Positions 44,591 to 53,562 of a stretch of DNA of 64,000 bases are shown here, piece after piece. Below the pieces are notes generated by a model. It was not told where the DNA came from. It did no database searches and worked only from the letters and a program-made list of their open reading frames with translations. The position numbers were made by a program, and so were the translations under genes. Source of the stretch: Apteryx mantelli (Eukaryota > Chordata > Aves > Apterygiformes > Apterygidae). The DNA is taken from assembly GCF_036417845.1 (NCBI RefSeq), contig NC_089980.1, forward strand, positions 58,650,501 to 58,714,500. Reading direction: 5' to 3'. Numbering within the stretch: position 1 is the stretch's first letter; every line of letters starts with the position of its first letter.

Positions 44591-46889
44591 TTTTCCATCC
44601 ACTTTGAGCCTAGGAAAGATTCACCTTTCCACCCCCGCAAAAGGCAATCCTTGCAGTAGTCTACCAGAAAGGCTTGAAGGCAAGAAGAAACCCCGTTCTC
44701 AGCAGGTTTGTGTTATTCTCACTTCCCTCTTCCTTTGTCACAAGCATCTAGTATAGGAACCAAATTGCTGCTGGATGGGAGCTTGGGTCACTGGATGTGC
44801 TGGAAAAGGCAGAGTTGTTTGGAGACAGTGCTGTTCTCCCTGGCTAGGGTGATGGGTAATGGCAATCGCATTAAGCACAGTAACAGAAGGGAAAGCACAA
44901 AACTGCTGTAAGCACCTCCAAGGCACCCTGCAAAAATCATGTGAAGATGGCTGCTCCATGGCTCCTCCTCCAACACGGCTCTCGGCTCCTCACTGGGGCT
45001 CCCCCAACCACAGGTTTGGCAGCCTCCCATCAGCAGCCCTGGGAGAGAACAGTCGGCTTTCAAAGCTACAACTCTGCAAGGAAGACGGATAGGAACTTTT
45101 CAGTCCCATATCCCAAACGTCATCACACTATTTTTGTCGAGCATAATAATCAGAGAGCAGAGATTGCTGGCTTCCTAAAAGAGGCAGCTGGTGGTGATTC
45201 TTACATTGGAAACTGCAGGTTGTTGGCTTGGGGGATGGTCTGTGGCAAAAGAATCATCCTTTCTGCATCGAGAGCAGATGGGCCTGAGCTGCCCTGTCTC
45301 AAACTGAATTGCAGAACTGCAAGGGGCGAACACCTGCTTCAGGTACTGTGCAGAGGCAGGACAACAGGCAGGACAACCTCTCCTAGACCACTGCCTTGTT
45401 TGAATCTGGGGCCTACAGGTTCAAAATAAATAATAACCAGTTCCTGATGGGGCAGAGGTTAACTCAAGTGAACAGCATGGCTGTGAGCAAGACTGTGGTG
45501 GGGACTTCTGGCTCCAAGCTGAGCAGACTGGGGGAGAAGGAGGAGGAGGAGGCATAGCAAAGAAAACACCACTCTCCAGAGAAGGGGTGCAGCAAGGGCA
45601 GTGGAGCACACACAAGCCAGTTGGCAGCTGACAGTTTGGGAAGCAGCTCTGAATTTAAGAGATGTTCTTCTGTGCCAGGCCCTGCGTAGCTACATATCTG
45701 CCCAGTGACCTAAAGGATTAACAGTATGATGAGGGGAGCAGTAGGTTTCAGTCTTCTGCAGACTTATAGTGTTCACCCACACATACACTTGCTTTCAAAC
45801 AAGAGGACAAGACAAGGACCTACCACCCTTCTTGAGACTGCAAAGCAATGTGGGTTGAAAAGCCCCCAAAAGGGTGACTCCTCCCTCACCAGGGACACAG
45901 CTGTCCAAAACCATAAAAATATTCCTTCCCAAACCTTCCTATCAGACATGAGTCCATCTGGGAAAAACGATATGCTGGACAGTAAAATACTATAACTGTC
46001 TGTTTATGCCATTTGGAATGCTGTTGAAAGAATTTTGGAACAACCATGAGACTTTTTGGATACTCAAATACTCAATGAGTCAAAAACTCATCTGTGTCCT
46101 ACAGAGAAACATTTTAGAAAAGAAAGCAACTGGCTTCTAGCAAGATGATGTAACCTTGGTTTTTCTTCTCCTTATTGTAAGCGCATCTCTGGGTGTTTGC
46201 TTTTAAAGCTATACCTATTAATAATGTGTCTCTATATTTATTTAGAGATATGTCAAAGAAGGAGTGCTTATCCATAGCTCCAGGCAACCCAAGAATTTTA
46301 ATATATAAACAGCCATATAAATGAGTCTCATAATTGTCCAACAATAGCTTTGGCAACAAAGAATCCCATATGCACACCGACTCTTCTCAGGATGCTCAAA
46401 ATTCTGCATCCACTTCAGCAGCCAAGGAGAATAAATAAGTTTTCCAAGAGAACCAGTTCAGGTTATTATAGCTCAAATGAAGGAACAAGTTGTTTACCTT
46501 TTCTTAACTTAAAAAAAAAACACAAATGGAAAAAACGTGGGCCAGATTTTCAAGCAAACTTGGCACATTGCCTACCTAAATTACACTTATGTGCAAGGGC
46601 ATGCAAATTCGCCATTTCCATGGTCATTGGCCTGAACTGCATCCACATTTTCCTCAAATGCCTCCTTGAACACGACATGACACACATGAGCAACCTCCCC
46701 AGCGTTTCAGAAATCAGCATATGGGCACACTGGTGGGAGCAGAGGAAACACCTGCATTCCTCTGCAGCAGCAAGGCAGCCATCATAATGATGACTCCAAA
46801 AAAAGCCCAACCAAATGCAAAGGTCAGTCAGCGTGCCAGGACTTTTCAAAGCTGAGGGGGCTCCACTGGCAGTTGGCAGGAGGGAACCT
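44591..46889. other. No recognisable gene
   Basis: Mixed sequence with short open frames. A (GGA)n run occurs at about 45531-45552. No coding exon, RNA gene or known repeat is supported. Confidence 0.4.
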
Positions 46890-47080
46890 TATTCCCTTAG
46901 GCTTTTATATATATTTCACTGCACAAGGTGAGAAAGAGCCAAATAAAAATAAGCAAATATTATCAGCTTCTGCTACTGTCCTTAAATGAGAGAATAAACA
47001 GTGCTTGTTTTAGCTCAGCACCCATGAAAACCTGCTATTGTTGCTTTATCTTTTCCTGAAGGCACGGACAGACAAAGCAG
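46890..47080. promoter_or_regulatory. Candidate element with FOX, SOX and GATA motifs
   Basis: ATAAACA (46994-47000) and TTGTTTT (47005-47011) form a convergent FOX pair: AAACA and TGTTT separated by 5 bp. CTATTGTT (47036-47043) is a SOX-type site and TTATC (47046-47050) a GATA-type site, with another TTATC near 46960. The motif density in 150 bp of unique AT-leaning DNA suggests an enhancer. Individual motifs are short and frequent, so confidence is low. Confidence 0.35.
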
Positions 47081-47460
47081 CTGTGGAGAACATTGCACAA
47101 CTGCCTGTCACAGAGGCAAAGGGTGGTGCTCAGCTAGACATGCAGTGACACCAGTCTTTCACAGAAAAGTGAATGTGCCTTTGTCCACTGCCAACCACCA
47201 CTTCGAGCCAAACATTGCTCTCAGTCCCACCAGTGAAAAGCCAGGAAAAATGTGCTTGCAGAAATATCCCAGCTTTATACTAATGTTACCGAGAGGGAAG
47301 CTTGGCTCTGCATGGGAAATGAGTCTGTGCTTACTGAAACTGTACCTGAACGAGGAGGATTGCTCAAATGGCTGATTCTGGTCCAAATCCAGATTTGAGC
47401 ATATTTTGTCCAAGCTTTTCTCAAGTCCCGGACACATGAGGGCTCCCACGCTGGTGGGGG
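47081..47460. other. No recognisable gene; upstream shore of a CpG island
   Basis: Ordinary sequence that becomes GC-richer towards 47400. An open frame on the minus strand (47159-47581) crosses it but is not a protein I recognise. Confidence 0.3.
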
Positions 47461-47970
47461 AGATCACGTATTTCTCAGCAACTCCCGGCCGAGCCTGGCC
47501 GAAGGGGAGCCAGGGAGCTGCCGTCCCACGAGCGGGCTCGGGTGAAGCTACCCAGAAGGCCTCGCTGGAAATGAATGGCAAAGCTTGCCATCAGCCCTGT
47601 CTCAACCGTCTGGCAAGCGCGGCTTTCCCCTGCAGCTGGTCTCGGGGAGGTATCTGCAGAGCACTCACGGAAAGGAGAGCGCGGCACATGCCGTTTGCAC
47701 TGTCTGTCTCTGCGAACGCGCGGGTGACCCCCTGCCCTTCCTGTGTACTTCCCTTTCGCTCGGGGAACGCACCAGCAGCCATTTCTGGGCAGCCAGCAGC
47801 CAGACACGCAGTTTCTCTCTCCTTAAATAATGATGATGCTCTCGCTGGCTGAGCCGGGGTACGGGATGCCCTGGCTTCCCCCACGGTGGTGCCCGGTGCT
47901 GCTGGCCGGGCACCGCTGCCCTTCGCCCGGGGGAGCTGGGTGCACGGAGGGACCTCGGGAGCGGTAAGCG
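47461..47970. promoter_or_regulatory. CpG island with a splice-donor-like 3' edge
   Basis: I counted about 38 CpGs by eye in 510 bp of strongly GC-rich DNA, the highest density in the window. Its downstream edge carries GCG|GTAAGC (intron start at 47964), a good match to a vertebrate 5' splice site, as expected of a first exon on the plus strand. No coding sequence is recognisable inside, although several overlapping open frames of 80-148 codons exist because GC-rich DNA has few stops. The island could be the promoter and non-coding first exon of an unannotated transcript, or an orphan CpG island with enhancer function. Confidence 0.6.
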
Positions 47971-48399
47971 ACAGGAAAGAGGCTCTTCCTCCAAGCTGAA
48001 AGTCTCTTTTCCCTTCCTGGCTGGTAATTAAATGTAAAAATTTTGTAACAAATCACTACAATAGAGAAGGGAAAAAAACCCCAAGAGTTCAGTTTAGATG
48101 TCTTTCTTTTTTAATCCTCCTCCCTCCGTCTATCTGATGCCCAAAGGAAAAAACAAAATGCTTAAAAGGGCCCTTTCTGGTGCAAATCCATGTTCCTCCC
48201 TTCCTGCTCTCCTTCTCTGGAGCTCAAGAGGAAAAGCACTTTAACGGCCTCTTTGGGGGCGGAGGGGAGTGCGTCTGTTTTGCCTATACTCGTGCCAGTC
48301 CTCCTCTTTTAACTTTTCTGATATTCAAAGAGGAAAAAAGCACAACTCGCACTCGGTTCTGCTGCTAAAGCCTACCTATCCTTCCCTACCTCCTTTTCC
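47971..48399. other. No recognisable gene
   Basis: Sequence between the CpG island and the next conserved-looking block. It has pyrimidine-rich patches and no supported feature. Confidence 0.3.
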
Positions 48400-48720
48400 T
48401 CTCCAACACTGAGGTCTCTCTCACACACACCGACAAACAAATTCCCATTCAAAACAATATCGCAGTGCATTGAACTTGTCCCTGAATGTAACCCTTCTAG
48501 TTCGAACAGCTCTGCTGGCTCCTGCCTTGGGCAAGGTTTCAGTTTCCCTGTGGCTTGATGATGTGATTTGGGCAGGATTTATGAGGCTTACAAAAAAAGC
48601 ACAATTAAATCTAATGGGCAATGGAGGCGATTTTTTTTTCACGCTCTTTTCATTGCTGGCTTCTAGGACCAAAGCAATGAGCTGGCAAAAGTCTGCCTTG
48701 TTGGCTGGAGCCTGAATTTC
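48400..48720. promoter_or_regulatory. Candidate conserved non-coding element
   Basis: Unique sequence with TTTATGAG (48578-48585, a CDX/posterior-HOX-type word), CAATTAAAT (48602-48610) and TGATGATGTGATT (from 48557, MEIS/PBX-like). It lies about 0.45 kb downstream of the CpG island. The texture resembles vertebrate enhancers, but no alignment supports this yet. Confidence 0.35.
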
Positions 48721-49280
48721 TAGCCAAAAAACTTTGCTCCAACTCCAGTTAAGCTAATTTCCTAAAGTTTTAAAAAATATTTTCCTTCGGTAAGCTGTCT
48801 GAGAGGCCATTGACATGGCTGAAAAGTAATCAAAAGTCAGTGCTCGAGGACCTTGCGGGCCCAATCCATCCCTGCTGTAACTCCGCTGTGGCCAGCACAG
48901 CAGCCTGCAGCAGGTGAGGAACACCAACGACACCCACGTCCTGCAAGGCAAGGAGGGTGAGGAGGAGAGGTGCAGGTGAGGCTGAGCTATCCCCTCCCCG
49001 TCCGCTCCGGCCCCTTCCCTACCCCGAGTGCTCTAGGAATGGATGTAACCAAACCCAACAGGAGCAAGCTCAGCCCGAGCTGGAAACCACACACGCTGAG
49101 AAAGATAAAGCCTAGCTCCCAACTTTGCACTTTTACCCACGTTTAAAAAACAGTGCCTTAACGTTTTGGAAGTGTTTCAGCTACGTCATTTCAGGTAACA
49201 AAGACTTTTGTTTTCTAGGTACCTGCTCTGTAAATCCCCGAGGAGCCGGGTGCCAGTGCAAGCAGGGGTCACGCTGTGCT
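48721..49280. other. No recognisable gene
   Basis: Mixed sequence with a purine-rich patch (48950-48980) that includes a donor-like GCAG|GTGAGG. No exon is supported. Confidence 0.3.
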
Positions 49281-49330
49281 CAGTAACGCACGTGCACATG
49301 CACACAGTCACGTGCACCCGTGCATATGCA
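49281..49330. other. Alternating purine-pyrimidine tract with two CACGTG E-boxes
   Basis: From 49286 the sequence alternates strictly between purine and pyrimidine for about 20 bases, and again near 49318-49332. This pattern favours Z-DNA. CACGTG E-boxes, the sites of MYC/MAX, USF and CLOCK-type bHLH proteins, lie at 49289-49294 and 49309-49314, exactly 20 bp apart. Confidence 0.45.
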
Positions 49331-49475
49331 TGTCTTTCTCCCATGGAAACTGAACTTCAGCTCTCATGTGCTGTTTTTCTTCATCCAAAACAAAGGTCAA
49401 ACAGAAAGTATGTGGCTTTGTTTTATCTGTGCAGAAAGGCAGCCACCAGGATTTCCAGAGGCATCAGCAAATTCT

Positions 49476-49730
49476 GGGGCGGGGGGGGGTCCAAGTTTAA
49501 ACCCCTCAGAAAAGCATAATTTGCAGAAGGCGCTGCACCCCGCCCTCCCAAAGTCACCCCTTTTACGGTGCTCCCTTGGCACTGCACGGAGCGAGGCATC
49601 CGGAGCAGCACGCGCTTGGCAAGCCTGCCTGCGCGTCCCACCAGGGAGCCCACCAGCAGCAGGAGCGAGATCTGGTGGGAATTTGGGAGAGGGCAAGCTC
49701 TACAAACAGCGCTGCCTCTGCAGCTGTTAG
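49476..49730. other. G-run followed by a small CpG-rich patch
   Basis: A GGGGCGGGGGGGGG tract lies at 49476-49489. About a dozen CpGs follow between 49530 and 49670. It is too small to be called an island with confidence. Open frames here are by-products of GC-rich sequence. Confidence 0.4.
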
Positions 49731-50799
49731 CCCGCTTGTATTATTTACTTATTTTTACTATGTTACTGAAAAAGAGAGTGAGAAAAAAAAAATTCAGACT
49801 CACACAAGAGGAAATGAAAAGGGAAACTTTGAGATTTCTCATCTCTCCAGAAAGCCCCGGGGCCGGTTGCAGAACTTTGTCATCATAACTGCTGGGTTTG
49901 CGGTTCGCAGCATCACAATCCCGTGAGGCTTTGCATCGGCTCAATCATCATATCAATAAGGAAGTACAATCACTTAACCACAAAGCCAGTTTCTTTTCTA
50001 AGCCCTCGTGTTGCCTTAGAAGGTTGTTAAACAAGACGCTTTCCTGTTTTTGAAACCTGTGCATCCGTATGGTTTGCAGGTTACTCAAATAACCTTATCA
50101 CTTGAAGCAACACTGGCACAAATTTCAAAACTGCTTACTCCAGTGCTCCCCTCCCCTCTCCACACATATCTGTTTACTCACAGGGATCCTTATTTACAGT
50201 ATCTTCTTGCCAACTGCTGACACAGAAGAAAAAAGCCTTGGTTACACATTAAGCTTTATCGTTGAAGTATTCATGCCAGACAGTGTCCAAACACTGTTAA
50301 CTGACTGACCTTAACTTAGGGTAAGCCGCACAAGAGGAAAACTTCACATGCAATCTGCTTGCAGAGGCAGGGCTAGTTTCTCATTGCCACCATTTAAATC
50401 TCCTCACCTTTATCTAGGCTAGAAAAGGCTTTTCACAGAAAATGCAGTTCTGTTTTCAGAAAACAAAATGAAGCAGAGCTAGTTCCTTGTAAGATTATTA
50501 AAGAAGGAATTACCAGAAAAAGAGATTTGCTAGTAAATGTAAGGCATGGAGTAGCCTGCCTGTAGTAAAAATCCTGACCTAAAATTTGTACAGCGTACAA
50601 GTCAAAACTAATTCTTCTCCTGAGAAGGGGAAAACAAAGAAGACTGCAATACAAGACTATGCTGTAGAGAGGATCTGGAAAATCCAGAAATTAGCTTCAA
50701 TACATCTGTTTTGCACAGCAGCTTTGGAAAGATCTGCCAAACGTAACAGTTTCATTTGACAGTCATCTTCTGGCTTAACTTCTGAGCTGGCCAGTGGCC
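49731..50799. other. No recognisable gene or repeat
   Basis: Mixed, rather AT-leaning sequence. No coding exon, RNA gene or known repeat recognised. Confidence 0.35.
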
Positions 50800-51010
50800 A
50801 TTTCATATTGCACAATAAATGCCTGCAAAATTAATCATAAACTCCCTGCTTGGAAGTCCCAGCGCTGCTTTCCTGAAGTGTACCTGCAGTCTGCTCAGAA
50901 ACGCTGCCAACAGCTCAACTTCTGTTTTCATTAATGGCCCAGCCTGCGAGGACAAACCGTCACAAAAACAACCGATGAACTTTATTCTTCAACTCCTGCT
51001 TCTGTAATCT
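50800..51010. promoter_or_regulatory. Candidate conserved non-coding element, weak
   Basis: Unique sequence with AAATTAATCATAAA (from 50827) and CATTAATGGCCC (from 50929), both homeodomain-type words, plus FOX/SOX-like AACAAC. Motif content is the only support. Confidence 0.25.
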
Positions 51011-51329
51011 GTTAGCTAAACCTTTATATACACTTCGTGACATCCACATGATAATAATGCTCATAGGCACTTATCTAAACCTCACGCTTTACAACCTTTC
51101 TTCTCACAATTAACACATAGCTTATAAAGAAAAACAGATGTTGGGGGCCAAAGAAAGAACAACCAAGAATTGCTTTCAGATTAACAAAGCCTGATCCTCT
51201 TGCTCCAATAAACTTATTAGCACTGATTCACTAAAGATGTGATAATGTCCTGTGCTGCAACACTGTCCAAATACATGGTTTTTGTTAGAGAGAATTAAAA
51301 TAAAAGGTAAAGAGACCAAAGGATGTGAA
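51011..51329. other. No recognisable feature
   Basis: AT-leaning mixed sequence between a weak conserved-looking block and a CpG-containing patch. Nothing supported. Confidence 0.3.
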
Positions 51330-51600
51330 GTTCGCGAAAAGCGCTCACCCGCCAGCCCTGCAGCAGGAGTTGTGCGCTGGGTCCCGCTTGGGGACATCTC
51401 TGGTCTGGTCCCTGTCCTGGCCCTCCTCACACAAACCCTTTCCCGTGCCTCAGCTTCAGTGTCCCCCTCTGTAAAATGACTCTCTGCCAAGGCAAGCTGC
51501 TTTTCAACTGCAAGCAGAAGCCTCCACGCGTTGCCACTTATCCACAGCACGGACACAGGGGGCCAGCACGCGGAGCCGGCGTGGCCCCCGTGCCTCACCT
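51330..51600. other. CpG-containing GC-rich patch
   Basis: Several CpGs cluster at 51330-51390 (TTCGCGAAAAGCGC) and at 51525-51590 (CACGCG, CCGGCG). The MIR-like fragment lies between them. The word TTCGCGAA is an 8-bp palindrome. The density is lower than in the two clear islands. Confidence 0.35.
51425..51490 (+). mobile_element. MIR-like fragment, weak
   Basis: CCCGTGCCTCAGCTTCAG (51442-51459) followed by CCCCTCTGTAAAATGAC (51464-51480) matches the ctgtgcctcagtttcc / tcatctgtaaaatggg segment of MIR on the plus strand. Only this central piece is recognisable. Confidence 0.45.
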
Positions 51601-51849
51601 CTGCACTCTCCAGGGAAGAAGCAACGTAGTCCTCATGCCAACAGCCTCTGCAGTGGCTTTACTCCTCCTTTGCGACAAGGATCTCTTGCCTCTAGGCACT
51701 GGCCAAGAGCTCTGGCTCCAGGAGTTCACAAAATGGCAGAAGCCTCTGAGCACAACTGGTGCCCAGCAAACCGCTGGATTTGAACGGGGAGGCCTCCCGC
51801 CCGTGAGGGAGCCACTGGGTCTCCCTTAAGAGACTGGCCCCTGAATCCC
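51601..51849. other. No recognisable feature
   Basis: GC-leaning mixed sequence; nothing supported. Confidence 0.3.
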
Positions 51850-52400
51850 GACCACTGTTGCTTTGTGCACAATTTTTCAGTGATTTCAATTGAATTGCTC
51901 ATTTAAAAAATAAATGCACTGCATTCCGCTATTTTATTTAATTCCTCCTATTTAGTGCTCCTCTTCCAATGGACTAAATTGAATTGATCATACAAATATC
52001 CCAGCAAAATAACAAAGAAACCAAGCAGGATTAAACATCTCCAGAATAGAATGTATTTTCATAACATCTGCAAAACTTATTTAATAACAAAACACAAAGG
52101 AATAAAATAAATGTGATTAAAACCAGAGATAACAACCAACACACATTTTATTGCCGTGTTTTCACTTCTTATTTCTTTTTAACAAGGATAAAAATTAACT
52201 TGTGCAACCTCAGCCAGGAAGTGACTGGATCTTTGAACTCTGCCATCTGGCTAGTGGAATCTGTATTTTCGCCGCCTTGGGTTACAGGTTAATCCTGCCA
52301 ATTTTGATTATTTGTAGAGGTAGCTGGGCTCTCACAAGCTTTTATAGTCTCTGTCACAGAGAAGATTGCTGCAGAGCAAAACAAATGCACAAAATACTCA
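51850..52400. promoter_or_regulatory. Candidate conserved non-coding element, AT-rich
   Basis: An AT-rich, unique block. A 15-base word, AATTGAATTGCTCAT (51888-51902), recurs with one change as AATTGAATTGATCAT (51977-51991), 89 bp away. Many further homeodomain-type words (ATTTAATT, AAAATTAACTT, GGTTAATCC, TTGATTATTTG) continue to about 52310. It is the longest stretch in the window with this texture. Conservation is a judgement from composition. Confidence 0.4.
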
Positions 52401-53544
52401 GGCCAGCGTGGTGAGGACATTGAGGAGGGAGGAAAGAAAAAAAAGAACAAGGCGCTTCTGGCTAGTCTAAAATTATCCTTTTTATTACAAGAGAAGATGT
52501 TACAACATGTGCTGGAGGATTTGCCTCACACTGCAAGTCAGCACAGACAGGAAGGCTGAGCCCTCCCTGCTCAGGGTGGAAATCGAGCTCGAGCATGCCC
52601 GGCAGACGGAGGCACCACGTGATGACAACAGAATCCATTCCCATCTGCGGATTTGTTCCTGGCCCCTCCCCGGGCACTTTTCCATCTAGTCTTGCAAGCA
52701 GCTGGATCAATTTACTCTAGCCTACGGTGCACTGCACAGGCACAGACTGAAATTATTACTCATGGAAATCCCCTCTGTTTCAGTCCTTTGAACAAGGAAT
52801 CAGGTAGCTTTCAAGCTCCTGACAATTAATAGCCTTTGGCTGAGGGAGAACAGTGCAAACATGCTGGAAGCTATGGGTTTCAAAACAGCTTGCTTAGTTT
52901 CTAGTAAATTAAAGGGAGTGGGTGGTTGAGGTACACAGTAATATCATCCAGTAGAGTGTGGTCTTTATTGACGTCAGCAGGACATTTTTTTCTCTCTTTG
53001 TCTGTCTCTGTCTCTGAAAGAGGCACATGGAGGTTAACTTTGTGACAGAGGTATGTCTCATACAGTTTAGAGAACCTCCAGGTTTCCATCAACAAAGCCA
53101 GGGCACAGACACTACCATACTGTAAATCAGCAATACAAAAATATAAGCAAGTCATTTCACAGGAGGAAAAAATCTGCTGGAAACAAAAATCACGAGGACT
53201 TAGTGTACATGTTTCTTTTCATGTTGCATGATTAACAGTTCTGACTAAGACAACACTCTTCCAGTGGCTACGAACACATCCTCATCTCAGATTTTGCTTG
53301 AAATAGCATATTTGACCATGACCCCTCTCCACAACTACTGTGCCCATCCCAGCATAGCTCTGTGGTGCCTGTGACTGTGTTTTCTCAGTTTCACAGAATC
53401 TGTTATTTTCTCTGAGGCCTCCATACTGTAGGCTAGATTCATTTTACAATAGCTCTACATGGAAAATATACCAAGAAGTTCAGCAGAAAATTTTGTTATG
53501 CTTATAGCAGGCTTTTCAAAATGTGATCTCTCTGTATGAGCATG
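52401..53544. other. No recognisable gene
   Basis: Mixed sequence; a purine-rich GAGGGAGGAAAGAAAAAAAAG run at about 52425-52446. No coding exon or repeat recognised. Confidence 0.35.
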
Positions 53545-53562
53545 TGCAGGTGTGCACCTGCA
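53545..53562. promoter_or_regulatory. Palindromic pair of ZEB/SNAI-type E-boxes
   Basis: TGCAGGTG (53545-53552) and CACCTGCA (53555-53562) are exact reverse complements separated by TG. The result is two back-to-back CAGGTG/CACCTG E-boxes. ZEB1/2 bind paired CACCT(G) sites through their two zinc-finger clusters, and SNAI proteins bind CAGGTG. Whether it is used is unknown. Confidence 0.45.
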
